Source: Dehalococcoidia bacterium (GTDB taxonomy: Bacteria; Chloroflexota; Dehalococcoidia; DSTF01; JACRBR01). From it: a DNA stretch of 34,142 nucleotides. The DNA lies in the NCBI GenBank assembly GCA_021731085.1, contig JAKFYB010000009.1, forward strand, positions 1 through 34,142, written 5' to 3'. This document shows positions 22,562-31,915 of the stretch, piece after piece. Under the pieces are notes generated by a model. The model saw nothing but the letters and a program-made list of their open reading frames with translations, was not told the DNA's origin and ran no database searches. Positions within the stretch are counted from its first letter, which is position 1, and every line of letters starts with the position of its first letter. The position numbers and the translations under genes were made by a program.

Positions 22562-23194
22562 ATGGATATGCACAAGGTGATGCAGAGCGAACCCGTCCGT
22601 AACATGATCATTCCGTCTGTGATCGAGACGTCCGCACGCGGCGAGCGTGCGTTCGACATCTTCTCGCTGCTCCTGCGCGAACGCATCATCTTCCTCGGAA
22701 CGGGCATCGACGACCAGATCGCGAACCTGATCATCGCCCAGCTCCTCTACCTCGAGCGAGAGGACCCGGAGAAGGACGTCAACCTCTACATCCACTCGCC
22801 GGGCGGCCAGATCACGGCCGGCCTCGCCATCTACGACACGATGCAGCTCATCCGCCCCGACGTCGCGACGTACGCGGTCGGCATGACGGCGAGCATGGGC
22901 ACGATCCTGATGTGCTCCGGCGCGCCCGGCAAGCGCTACTGCATGCCGAACAGCACGATCCACATGCACCAGGCCCTCGGTGGCGCGCGCGGTCAGGCTT
23001 CGGACATCGAGATCCAGGCGCGCGAAATCCTGCGCGAGAACGACATCATCCGCGGCATCCTCGTGAAGCACACTGGCCAGACGGACGAGAAGATTCGCAA
23101 GGACTTCGACCGCGACTTCTACATGAATCCCGAGCAGGCCAAAGCGTACGGCATGATCGACGAGATCCTGACCAAGCGCATCCCGAATCCTTAA
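22562..23194 (+). CDS. clpP: ATP-dependent Clp protease proteolytic subunit
   Basis: A serine peptidase that forms the double-heptamer chamber fed by ClpX. It has 210 residues. The catalytic triad is visible: S111 in TASMG, H136 in IHMHQ and D185 in DFDRDFYM. The oligomerisation and substrate-strand segment [20 protein letters not shown] is intact. The N-terminus is slightly long, with the axial-loop region starting near residue 12. It lies 29 bases after tig, probably on the same transcript. The clpX gene follows after 275 bases with its own promoter. Confidence 0.97.
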   Translation: MDMHKVMQSEPVRNMIIPSVIETSARGERAFDIFSLLLRERIIFLGTGIDDQIANLIIAQLLYLEREDPEKDVNLYIHSPGGQITAGLAIYDTMQLIRPDVATYAVGMTASMGTILMCSGAPGKRYCMPNSTIHMHQALGGARGQASDIEIQAREILRENDIIRGILVKHTGQTDEKIRKDFDRDFYMNPEQAKAYGMIDEILTKRIPNP

Positions 23195-23383
23195 GGGTTG
23201 TAAGGGTGCGGCGAAACCGCGTCGTGGGTGACTGACGAAGTAGATTCGCGTCAAACGGGGGATAGCCCTTGGTCGTGGGCCTTCAGACAGCTACGTGAAT
23301 TCCCGACAATTCGATACGGCCGCCGCGCATACCCAGTGCCTGGGACGCAGCGGCCTCGTCGTCAAGCCGGCAGCGTTGGGTAG

Positions 23384-23412
23384 CTGACAAAACCGGCGGA
23401 CTGGCGTAGAAT
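23384..23412 (+). promoter_or_regulatory. Predicted sigma-70 type promoter of clpX
   Basis: CTGACA (23384-23389), exactly 17 bases, then TAGAAT (23407-23412). It gives a leader of about 50 bases before the ATG at 23470, so clpX can be transcribed separately from clpP. The rest of the 275-base clpP-clpX gap shows no gene. Confidence 0.75.
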
Positions 23413-23469
23413 CGAACACTAGCGCGAGCGTCAGGCGGCCACGAAGCTGCCACAGGGGGACTCAACAGG

Positions 23470-24798
<1,329 letters not shown>

Positions 24799-24801
24799 GC
24801 C

Positions 24802-24827
24802 TCTCAGCGGATTCGCTATCGCTGAGA
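24802..24827 (+). other. Hairpin after clpX
   Basis: TCTCAGCG (24802-24809) pairs with CGCTGAGA (24820-24827), with a 10-base loop. There is no T run, so it may stabilise the clpX mRNA end or act as a weak terminator. Confidence 0.5.
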
Positions 24828-24892
24828 CTGACACACGAGCTATGGTCTATTCGACCCATGCACATGGCTGTGTTCGGCTTTAGAATTCATTC

Positions 24893-25492
24893 GTGCTCTC
24901 GTCGACTCGTGTTGTTGCACTGTTCGCCTCCGCTGCGCTGGTTTGTGCGACTGCCGGAGCTATCGTGTTCGGTCAGAACGACAATCATCGTGCGCTCTAC
25001 TCAATTGGTGGGGCCACTGTATGGGCCCTCCCTGTCGTGCTCTTGTTCGTCCTAATGCTCCTATCGCTGACGCGCAGTCCTCTGACCATCGGCCCTCCTC
25101 TGGGAACGAGGATCTTGTTGGGCACGGTGGCGGCTGCCATGTTTGGGTTGGCACTTGTCTTTGCGATTCATACGGAAGCCGGTCTGTATTACACCGTCCT
25201 CGCTGCGAGTGGACTTCTGACCTCGCTCGTCGCAGCCGCCGCCGGACGTAAGGCCGCACTCTTGCTCGTACTGGCAGCAGCACTACTCATCGTTGCCTAT
25301 GCTGCCTTTGTAGTTGCCATATATCCAGATCCGGATCTCTGTTGGAATTGCGCCACCGAGGACTTCACAGTTGGCGAGCTATGGTCGGTGAGAGCGATGC
25401 TGATGGGATCGTTTGTCTGTACGATCCTCGCCGGAATGATCGCGCCGTGGTTCGTTCGTGCGCTGAGACCGCACCGGCAACAACATGGATAA
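24893..25492 (+). CDS. Membrane protein of unknown function
   Basis: A 199-residue protein with about six hydrophobic segments, beginning with VVALFASAALVCATAGAIV and ending with MLMGSFVCTILAGMIAPWFV. The loop before the last segment carries a C-W-N-C pair (DLCWNCATED) on one side of the membrane, which could form a disulfide or bind a metal. The start is a GTG without a clear ribosome binding site. It overlaps the ybaK-like gene by eight bases. Its base composition looks less GC-rich than the neighbouring clpX. I do not recognise the family. Confidence 0.7.
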   Translation: MLSSTRVVALFASAALVCATAGAIVFGQNDNHRALYSIGGATVWALPVVLLFVLMLLSLTRSPLTIGPPLGTRILLGTVAAAMFGLALVFAIHTEAGLYYTVLAASGLLTSLVAAAAGRKAALLLVLAAALLIVAYAAFVVAIYPDPDLCWNCATEDFTVGELWSVRAMLMGSFVCTILAGMIAPWFVRALRPHRQQHG

Positions 25493-25982
25493 GACCCACG
25501 CGATGCGCGTCCTCGACGCAAAGAAGATCGCCTACACAGCGAAGGTCTACGACATCTCCGGCGAGTTCCACGCCGGCACCGAAGCAGCAGCCCTGATCGG
25601 CGCCGATGCCGCGACGGTGTACAAAACGCTCGTCGTGCTGCGCGAAGGCGACCCGCGCGCGAAGCCGATGCTCGTGATGGTGCCGGTTGCGGCGGAGGTC
25701 GACCTCAAGACGCTGGCGGCGAGCGTCGGCGCAAAGAAGCTGCGCATGGCGAAACAGCGCGAGGCGGAAGACCTCACCGGCATGCAAGTCGGCGGCATCT
25801 CAGCCCTAGGCCTCAAACAGCCCGCGCGCTTCGAGATCCTGCTCGACGAATCAGCGCGCACCCTCGACCGCATCCACATCAGCGCCGGCGCCCGCGGCGT
25901 CGATCTCGACCTTGCGGTAACTGATCTCATATCCGCATCAAGTGCTCGGTTCGTGCGGGCAGCGGAGGACATCAGTGTTTGA
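25485..25982 (+). CDS. ybaK: Cys-tRNA(Pro) deacylase, YbaK/EbsC family
   Basis: An editing enzyme that hydrolyses cysteine wrongly attached to tRNA-Pro. It has 165 residues, the normal length. The family lysine is K47 in ATVYKTLVV, and the conserved GGISALG loop near residue 105 matches the GGISPLG of YbaK. The start ATG overlaps the upstream membrane gene by eight bases, and the stop overlaps the downstream gene by eight bases, so the three genes form a tightly coupled operon. Confidence 0.93.
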   Translation: MDKTHAMRVLDAKKIAYTAKVYDISGEFHAGTEAAALIGADAATVYKTLVVLREGDPRAKPMLVMVPVAAEVDLKTLAASVGAKKLRMAKQREAEDLTGMQVGGISALGLKQPARFEILLDESARTLDRIHISAGARGVDLDLAVTDLISASSARFVRAAEDISV

Positions 25983-26445
25983 GAAATCAGATTTCATCGA
26001 AAGGACCGGCCCCAACACTTACGTGGACAAGCGTTTCAGTGAGGACCGTGCGCTCGAACTCGTCCAGCGGTTGCCCGAGCCGTTCTTGGACTCGTTCTAC
26101 GTCTCCTTACTCGTTCAACTGACGGTTCTTGGGCGCGGGGTCATCCACGAGGAGCAGCTCGACTTTGGGGCCCGTCTTACTTCCATGGATTGGCTTAACG
26201 AGATCATGCACCTTGTGGCAGGACAGATCGGCCGCCCTGCAGACAAACGCTACCCGCCCGATGTCTTTGTCCGCTCAGCGTTTGAACGTGCGCGAAAAGG
26301 GGGCTTGGAGGTTAGCCTCGAACGCTGTTTCTCGAGGCCGCTGTGGTCGGCGTTCTCGAAGTGCGGTTTGGTGAACGACGATATCGATAGCGGTCAAGAC
26401 GCGCCGACCCAAGAACCAGCGTCTGACGACCGGCGACCAAACTAA
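25975..26445 (+). CDS. Protein of unknown function downstream of ybaK
   Basis: A 156-residue soluble protein starting MFEKSDFIERTGPNTYVDK. I choose the GTG at 25975 because GGAGG lies six bases upstream, inside ybaK; a longer frame from 25942 lacks a site. The middle (RLPEPFLDSFYVSLLVQLTVLG) is a hydrophobic helix pair but not clearly a membrane segment. The C-terminus is charged and probably disordered. No family is recognised. It belongs to the ybaK operon by its 8-base overlap. Confidence 0.7.
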   Translation: MFEKSDFIERTGPNTYVDKRFSEDRALELVQRLPEPFLDSFYVSLLVQLTVLGRGVIHEEQLDFGARLTSMDWLNEIMHLVAGQIGRPADKRYPPDVFVRSAFERARKGGLEVSLERCFSRPLWSAFSKCGLVNDDIDSGQDAPTQEPASDDRRPN

Positions 26446-26447
26446 CC

Positions 26448-26453
26448 TATAAT
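26448..26453 (+). promoter_or_regulatory. Consensus -10 box before the STAND regulator
   Basis: A perfect TATAAT ends nine bases before the ATG at 26463. Transcription would begin 0 to 3 bases from the start codon, giving a leaderless mRNA. The -35 region is poor. Confidence 0.6.
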
Positions 26454-26462
26454 CCCCACCAT

Positions 26463-29400
26463 ATGGAGGGCAGCGGCAGGCCGCGCAACATCGAGGGCGT
26501 TGCGACGTCGAAGTTCGCTGTGCCCCGGCGGCGGCCCGATGTCGTGCGTCGGCCGCGGCTGAACGCCCTGCTCGATATGGCCGTCGGCGTAGAGGGCACG
26601 CTCATCGCAGCACCCGCCGGCTACGGCAAGACCACCCTCTGCGTCGACTGGCTCGAAACGACGGACTTCGCGCCCGTCTGGGTGGCCCTCGACTCCTGGG
26701 ACGCCGAACTCCCCGCCTTCGCGCGTGCCGTCGCTTCCGCGTTGCGCCTGCGGTTCGATACGGACGTCGAACTCGGCGACGAGCGGTTCTGGCAGCCGCG
26801 CACCGTCTCCGCCGTCATCGTAAATACGATCGCGCAGCAGGACGACTACGTCGTGCTCGTGCTCGACGACGTGCACCTGCTCGAGTCCGACGCCGCGATC
26901 ATGGAGACGCTCGGCTACGTCCTTGAGCGCGCGCCCGAGAACCTGCACGTTGTGATGACCTCGCGGACGCGACCCCCAGTGCCATCGCTCGCGCGCCTCA
27001 TCGCCCGCCGCGAAGTGACGACGCTGGGTGCGGCAGACATCGCGTTCACGCCACGCGAAGTACGAGAGCTGCTCGGCACGCTCGGGCGCGCCGTCTCTGA
27101 GGACGAAGCGGAGACGTTGTTCGAACGCACCGAAGGCTGGGCCGCAGCTATCATCCTCGGCGCTGGGGCGACGGACTCGATGCCACGGCGTGCGGAAGTA
27201 GACGGCGAGGGTGCCGCAGGCGGCGTAGGCAGCATCGCCGGGCCCAACGTCGGGCTATCGCTGGCCGACTACGCGACGGGTGAGGCGCTCGTCACGGTGC
27301 CCGAAGATTTGCGCGTATTCTTGCGGCAGATCTCGCTGCTGCCGGTGTGGACGCCCGCGCTCTGCAACGACGTGACGAACCGCCGTGACAGCGAAAAGCT
27401 GCTGCGCGAAGCGGCGGCGCAGGTGCTGTTCGTGACGCAGCATGCCGACGATCCGCCGATGTACCGCTGCCACCCGTTGCTGCGCGCGCTGCTCATGCAG
27501 CAGTTCCGCTCTGACGAGCCCGCTGCGTTCGCAACGGCAGGGCGCGAATCCGCCGACAAGCTGTCGCGCTTCGGGATGTTGAACGAAGCCGTCGAGCTGC
27601 TGTTCGAGCTCGAGGAATGGACACAGGCCGCCGTCGTGCTCGACGAGATCGCACCGCGGCTGATCCAGCAGGGACAGGCGCGCGCCCTCGCCGAATGGAT
27701 CGACCGCCTGCCACACGACGCAGCCGCCGGCCGGCCGACGCTGCTCGTCTGGCGTGCGCGGGCGTCGATGAAGCTCGAAGAGTTCGACGAAGCGCTACGG
27801 CTCGTCGAAGAGTCGCTGCGCATCCTGCGCAACATCGAGGACGTGCCCGGCATCGTCGAGGCGCTGTTCGTGCGCGGCGAGACGCAGCGGTTCAAGGGCT
27901 ATCACGACGAGGCACTGGCGACGTTCAACGAAGCGCGCGGGCTTGTCGAGAATGAGACCGCATCCGACGACGCGATGCTGGCGGACGCGCTGCGCAACAT
28001 CGGCGTGACCCACGCGCTCGCCGGCGGTTTCGACGCGGCGATCGTCGAGCTGGAGGAAGCGCGGCGGCTGTTCGAGCAGGTGGGCGACCTACGCGGCATA
28101 GGCAACACGTGCGGGACGCTGGCGCAGTGCTACAGCGCGCGCGGCGAGTCGATGCAGGCCCTGGGTGCTTTGCAACGAGCACAGTCGGCTTTCGAACGTG
28201 CGGGCAACACCTTCGACCTGGGACTGACGCTGAACAATACCGGCATGGTGTATTACGAGATCGGCGAATTCGACCAGGCGTTGCAGGTCTACGAACGCGG
28301 CCTGCGTCTCGTACGCGGCGCAGGCAATACGTTCGCCGAAGCGGCCATTCTCGCCGGCATGGCGGAGACGTATCGCTCGACCGGGCGCTTCGAAGAGAGC
28401 CTCGCAGCGTATGAGGAAGTGCGCCCGCTCGTCGAAGGCCTGCAGATCCCATATCTCACTACTGAGGTCTCTGAGGGTCTGGCGCTGACGCAGCTAGGGC
28501 TCGGGCAGGGCGGCGAAGCGCTGCGGCTACTCAAGCAGACCGCGCCAAAGCCCGGCGAGCCCGCATCACGCGTGGCACAGCACCAACTCGCCGAATCGCA
28601 ACTCGCTCTCGCCCGCGGCGATACGTCCGGCGCGATCAAGTCACTCGACGCGGCATGGAAGCACTACGAGACCGCGGACAACAAGCACCAGATGGCGATC
28701 ACCGCCGTCCTCCGTGCTCGAGCGCTGTTCGCCGCGCACCAGCCACGACGATCGATGGCGGAGGTCGAACGTGCGTCGCAGATCAGCGATGAGCTCGGGT
28801 ACCGCGCCTTCTTGCGGCCGTTCATCACCGGCGCGCAGGAGATGGTCGAGTACGCGCTCGTCCGCCACATCGCGGAGGCGTTCATCACATCGATCACCGA
28901 CGAGCAAGCGCGGCCGAAGGCCACATCGCGCAAGACAGAGCCCAACGCCGGCCTCGTGCCCAACGTGCGCGCGTTCGCGTTCGGGCGCGGCAGCGTGCTC
29001 GTCGGCGAGCGACAGGTATCGGACCTCGAATGGCGCAGCGAGAAGAGCAAGGAGATGTTCTTCTACCTTCTTCATCGCGGCGAGTCCGTCCGCAAGGAGG
29101 AGATCTTCGGCGCACTCTGGCCGGATCTTCCGGAGTCGAAATGCAACAGCAACTTTCATTCGAGCCTGTACCGCCTCCGGCGCGCGCTGTTCCATGAGTG
29201 CGTCGTTCGCGACGCGAACGGCGGATACGCGCTCAATGACAAGGGTGTGTTCACGTCCGACATCGACGCCTTCAACCGAGCCATGCTTGAAGCCGATGTC
29301 GCGAAGGACGATGACGCGCGCGCTGCGAAGCTCGAAGAAGCGGTCGCCTTGTACAAGGGCGGGTTTCTCTCGTCGACGTACAGCGAGTGGACGGAGCAGA

Positions 29401-29693
29401 TCCGGCGCGAGTTGGAAGACCGCTACATAGAGGGACTCAACGAGCTGGGGTCACGCCGCCAGCGTGAGGGGCGGTTCGAGGAGGCGCTGCAGCTGTTCAA
29501 GGCGTTGGAGACGGTGGACACGTACAGCGAGGCGGCGGCCCACGGCATCATGCGCGCGCACATGGGACAGAACGACGGCGGGTCGGCCGTGCGCCACTAC
29601 CGGCGCTTCAAGCAGCTGCTACTGGACGATCTGGAGGAAGAGCCGTCGGATCGGCTGACGGCCCTCTATCGAGAGGCATCGGGAAGTGCATAG
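26463..29693 (+). CDS. STAND ATPase, TPR and BTAD-type transcriptional regulator
   Basis: A 1076-residue MalT-like signalling protein. The ATPase module has Walker A APAGYGKTT at 50-58, Walker B VLVLDDVHLL at 131-140, a TSRTRPP sensor near 166 and the MalT-family TEGWAAAI at 223-230. Residues from about 400 to 800 are tetratricopeptide repeats (for example GNTFDLGLTLNNTGMVYYEIGEF). The C-terminus, from about 840, is a winged helix of the OmpR type (LEWRSEKSKEMFFYLLHRG, then SSLYRLRRAL) followed by a bacterial activation domain to the end. A LuxR-type helix-turn-helix, usual in MalT, is absent. Ligand-driven oligomerisation and DNA binding are family knowledge; the inducer and targets are unknown. 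No Shine-Dalgarno sequence is seen. Confidence 0.93.
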   Translation: MEGSGRPRNIEGVATSKFAVPRRRPDVVRRPRLNALLDMAVGVEGTLIAAPAGYGKTTLCVDWLETTDFAPVWVALDSWDAELPAFARAVASALRLRFDTDVELGDERFWQPRTVSAVIVNTIAQQDDYVVLVLDDVHLLESDAAIMETLGYVLERAPENLHVVMTSRTRPPVPSLARLIARREVTTLGAADIAFTPREVRELLGTLGRAVSEDEAETLFERTEGWAAAIILGAGATDSMPRRAEVDGEGAAGGVGSIAGPNVGLSLADYATGEALVTVPEDLRVFLRQISLLPVWTPALCNDVTNRRDSEKLLREAAAQVLFVTQHADDPPMYRCHPLLRALLMQQFRSDEPAAFATAGRESADKLSRFGMLNEAVELLFELEEWTQAAVVLDEIAPRLIQQGQARALAEWIDRLPHDAAAGRPTLLVWRARASMKLEEFDEALRLVEESLRILRNIEDVPGIVEALFVRGETQRFKGYHDEALATFNEARGLVENETASDDAMLADALRNIGVTHALAGGFDAAIVELEEARRLFEQVGDLRGIGNTCGTLAQCYSARGESMQALGALQRAQSAFERAGNTFDLGLTLNNTGMVYYEIGEFDQALQVYERGLRLVRGAGNTFAEAAILAGMAETYRSTGRFEESLAAYEEVRPLVEGLQIPYLTTEVSEGLALTQLGLGQGGEALRLLKQTAPKPGEPASRVAQHQLAESQLALARGDTSGAIKSLDAAWKHYETADNKHQMAITAVLRARALFAAHQPRRSMAEVERASQISDELGYRAFLRPFITGAQEMVEYALVRHIAEAFITSITDEQARPKATSRKTEPNAGLVPNVRAFAFGRGSVLVGERQVSDLEWRSEKSKEMFFYLLHRGESVRKEEIFGALWPDLPESKCNSNFHSSLYRLRRALFHECVVRDANGGYALNDKGVFTSDIDAFNRAMLEADVAKDDDARAAKLEEAVALYKGGFLSSTYSEWTEQIRRELEDRYIEGLNELGSRRQREGRFEEALQLFKALETVDTYSEAAAHGIMRAHMGQNDGGSAVRHYRRFKQLLLDDLEEEPSDRLTALYREASGSA

Positions 29694-29708
29694 CGTCACG
29701 GCTAGCGG

Positions 29709-30179
29709 TCAGGACGCCTTTGACGTGATGACCTTCGGCGAGTTCGACATCTTGGGGCCTGCGAGCCCCTTCTGGCGCCGCTGCTTCTCGAGGTCGACGT
29801 CCGGGAAGTCGATGTGCAGCCCGGCGCTATAAATGCGCGCGGACGCGATTTTACCGTCCTTGCCGAGGTTCATCATCCATACGTCGCGAAGAACGCGGGG
29901 CAGGTCGTCTGCGGGAACCTTCCAGGACACTTCGTATTCGAGCGTAGCAGCCTTCGCGGAGGTCGTCTCAGTGGAGAACGTCACGGTGTTCGGGCCAGCG
30001 CCCGGCGTGAACCACACTTCGAGAATCTTGGCGATCGTGGCCGGATCCTCGGCCACCCAGCGTCCTGAGGGCGTCCAAGCCTGGAAGTCCGTCTTGTTAG
30101 CGAACAGCTTGCTCAGGGCAGGGAACTTGCGGCCCTTGATCGCTGTCAGGACCTTGCTCGGAACGGTTTCGGTGGCCAT
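29709..30179 (-). CDS. SnoaL/NTF2-like fold protein, function unknown
   Basis: A 156-residue protein convergent with the STAND regulator gene. The pattern of an N-terminal helix, WVAEDPATIAKILEVWF, then strands ending in LRDVWMMNLGKDGKIASARIYS resembles small NTF2-like proteins, in which a cone-shaped pocket binds a small molecule. No catalytic residues can be named. The last 25 residues are lysine-rich and probably disordered. A TACAAT box at 30246-30241 on the minus strand is a possible -10, with a leader of about 55 bases. The fold call is tentative. Confidence 0.68.
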   Translation of the reverse strand: MATETVPSKVLTAIKGRKFPALSKLFANKTDFQAWTPSGRWVAEDPATIAKILEVWFTPGAGPNTVTFSTETTSAKAATLEYEVSWKVPADDLPRVLRDVWMMNLGKDGKIASARIYSAGLHIDFPDVDLEKQRRQKGLAGPKMSNSPKVITSKAS

Positions 30180-30314
30180 ATGCGCTGCCTCGGCGGTAGA
30201 TATTCCCGGACGAACACGGGGATTTGACGAGATTTAGCAGATTGTACCGCAAGCGAGCCGGAGGGGCGACCGTCCTAAATCTACATAACGGCTGCGAATC
30301 CAGCAGAAATTGGC

Positions 30315-30698
30315 CTACGAAAGGTACTGGAGTCGCTTGAAGAGACGGGTCCGTGCATCCTCCTGCGCTTCGAAGACGGAATCGGGCGACCCGGCTGGGG
30401 CCGCCAGCACCTTCGCCAGCGCATCGTTGAGCGCTGCGAGCTGGACCGGCGTCATCTTGACCGTGCGCTTCCCGTCGAAGTCGCGCACCGCCAGCATCGG
30501 CAACCCGGCGATATACGCCTGGTACTTGCCGTGAAGCCGCTTGTAGGTCTGCCATAGCTCTGGCGGCAGCTTCACGCCCACGATCCCGGGTGGGCCGAGA
30601 AGTACGCGCTTGCCCTGGAGAGGTTCAAAGTCCATCAGGGTGAGCTTAGGGCTTTGCACCCGGTCGGGCAATTTGAGCAATGCATCGGAACTCGACAT
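30315..30698 (-). CDS. Conserved-looking protein of unknown function
   Basis: A 127-residue soluble protein. I use the ATG at 30698 because GGAGG lies nine bases upstream; the frame stays open to 30800, but that part overlaps the divergent gene start. It contains a proline- and glycine-rich centre (LLGPPGIVGVKLPPELWQTYKR) and an amphipathic C-terminal helical region (VQLAALNDALAKVLAA). I recognise no family. It runs on the same strand as the NTF2-like gene, 135 bases upstream of it, and may be cotranscribed. Confidence 0.65.
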   Translation of the reverse strand: MSSSDALLKLPDRVQSPKLTLMDFEPLQGKRVLLGPPGIVGVKLPPELWQTYKRLHGKYQAYIAGLPMLAVRDFDGKRTVKMTPVQLAALNDALAKVLAAPAGSPDSVFEAQEDARTRLFKRLQYLS

Positions 30699-30755
30699 AA
30701 CCGCGCTCCTCCACATCTCTTGCGGCATCCCGAAGCCGCCGACAATTCCACAGAT

Positions 30756-31208
30756 ATGGAACAGATGTGGATTCTGATCGATGAGCGTACGGGCCTGCAT
30801 GTGGCCTGGTACTTCTGGCTCCGCGTCCTCGATGAGGTCAACCGGTCGACGCGCTACGGAACGCCCTTCGCCCTCCTCCTGCTGGAAGGGGAAATCGCGG
30901 AGCCGACAGGGCGCTCACGCCAGCTCGACGACTCAGCCGCGACGGTGCCACAGGCGATCCGGAGCACGGACCTTGGCGGCACGATCGCGCCCGGCAGGGT
31001 GGCCGTGCTGCTCACGAACCAGGACGAAGACTCGGCCGAGCTGGCCAGAGACCGCATCATCGAGCGCATGGAGGCCGCCGGCCTGCAGGGCGTGCGCTGG
31101 GTCACGCGCCTGTTGACGCATCCCTCCGACGCAGGCCAGATCTCGCACCTGCTGACGACCGGATGGGAAGAGCCGGCGGACGAACGAGCGTCCAGGCGAC
31201 CGGCGTGA
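30756..31208 (+). CDS. Degenerate GGDEF-like domain protein
   Basis: A 150-residue protein that follows the GGDEF (diguanylate cyclase) pattern: DERTGLHVAWYFWLRVLDE at 9-27 corresponds to the opening helix, EVNRSTRYGTPFALLLLEG at 27-45 to the first strand, IRSTDLGG at 68-75 to the segment before the active loop, and RVAVLLTNQDEDSAELARDRI to the end. Where GG(D/E)EF should be, the sequence reads IAPGRVAVLL, and the metal aspartate of the first strand is replaced. It cannot be an active cyclase. It may be a c-di-GMP- or nucleotide-sensing relic or a protein-binding domain. The ATG at 30756 is the probable start; the longer frame overlaps the divergent gene. Confidence 0.7.
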   Translation: MEQMWILIDERTGLHVAWYFWLRVLDEVNRSTRYGTPFALLLLEGEIAEPTGRSRQLDDSAATVPQAIRSTDLGGTIAPGRVAVLLTNQDEDSAELARDRIIERMEAAGLQGVRWVTRLLTHPSDAGQISHLLTTGWEEPADERASRRPA

Positions 31209-31290
31209 GCACCCTATGGACCCGACCAGCCGCACTCCAACGATCCCGCCGTTCGTGCCGATGATGATCCTTGAAGGGTAGGGGTGGCCT

Positions 31291-31722
31291 GTGGCCGAGG
31301 ACTGGAAAGCCCGGATTCTGCACGCACGCCAAACGTACGAGACGCGCAGAGGCGCGATCGGCGTCCGTACGCCCATGGCGCAGGTCTTCCGCCGCATGAT
31401 CCAGACCGTGATCCAACCAGCCTTCGCCGAGGTCGCGGACTTCGCCAAAGAGCAGGACATCGTCTGCACCGTCGAGTGCGAGCTGGGCGGCGTCCAGCCG
31501 CGGGCGATGTTCTGTATCCGGCCGTCCGGCCGCTCCATACGCTACGAGCTGGATGCCAGCGGGATCGCCGTGCGGGAGGTCGAGGGCGTATACCACCGGC
31601 CGCTCGGCCAACGCCGCCTGTGGACAAACGTTGACGACCTGCAGAAGCAGCTTACAGAGGGCTACGCGAAGGCGGCCGCTGCGGCCATCGTGCAGGACCA
31701 CTTCCGCACCGCGACGCGGTAG
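31291..31722 (+). CDS. Protein of unknown function
   Basis: A 143-residue soluble protein starting with GTG, with GGGGTGG just upstream. The N-terminal half is helical ([25 protein letters not shown]), followed by an alternating strand region ([21 protein letters not shown], then [16 protein letters not shown]) and a C-terminal helix. It lies 82 bases after the GGDEF-like gene on the same strand and may share its transcript. No family is recognised. Confidence 0.68.
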   Translation: MAEDWKARILHARQTYETRRGAIGVRTPMAQVFRRMIQTVIQPAFAEVADFAKEQDIVCTVECELGGVQPRAMFCIRPSGRSIRYELDASGIAVREVEGVYHRPLGQRRLWTNVDDLQKQLTEGYAKAAAAAIVQDHFRTATR

Positions 31723-31738
31723 CAGGCTCGACATCGGA

Positions 31739-31761
31739 GCACCGGCTTTCAGCCCGCCTCG
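31739..31761 (-). repeat. Degenerate copy of the GC-rich palindromic element
   Basis: GCACCGGCTTTCAGCCCGCCTCG matches the 18857-18879 sequence at 17 of 23 positions, with the core TTCAGCCCGC kept. It lies 17 bases after the upstream stop. Nothing else is seen in the 193-base gap except the ribosome binding site of the next gene. Confidence 0.4.
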
Positions 31762-31915
31762 TCGGTCGTGGCGAGTGTTTGTAGATAGATCTCTCCTGCC
31801 GGAACGTAGAAGCTGTGACTCGATGCGGCTTACGCTTGAAGGTCAGGCGCCGTCCGAACCATTCGGGGAACCACCTACTGTGGGACGCTAACGCCCTGCT
31901 CGATAAAGGGAATGT

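Noticed and set aside
31216-31281. A 21-codon frame ([13 protein letters not shown]...) between two genes
   Set aside because: It lacks a ribosome binding site; the length is easily reached by chance. It would only deserve attention if conserved in relatives.
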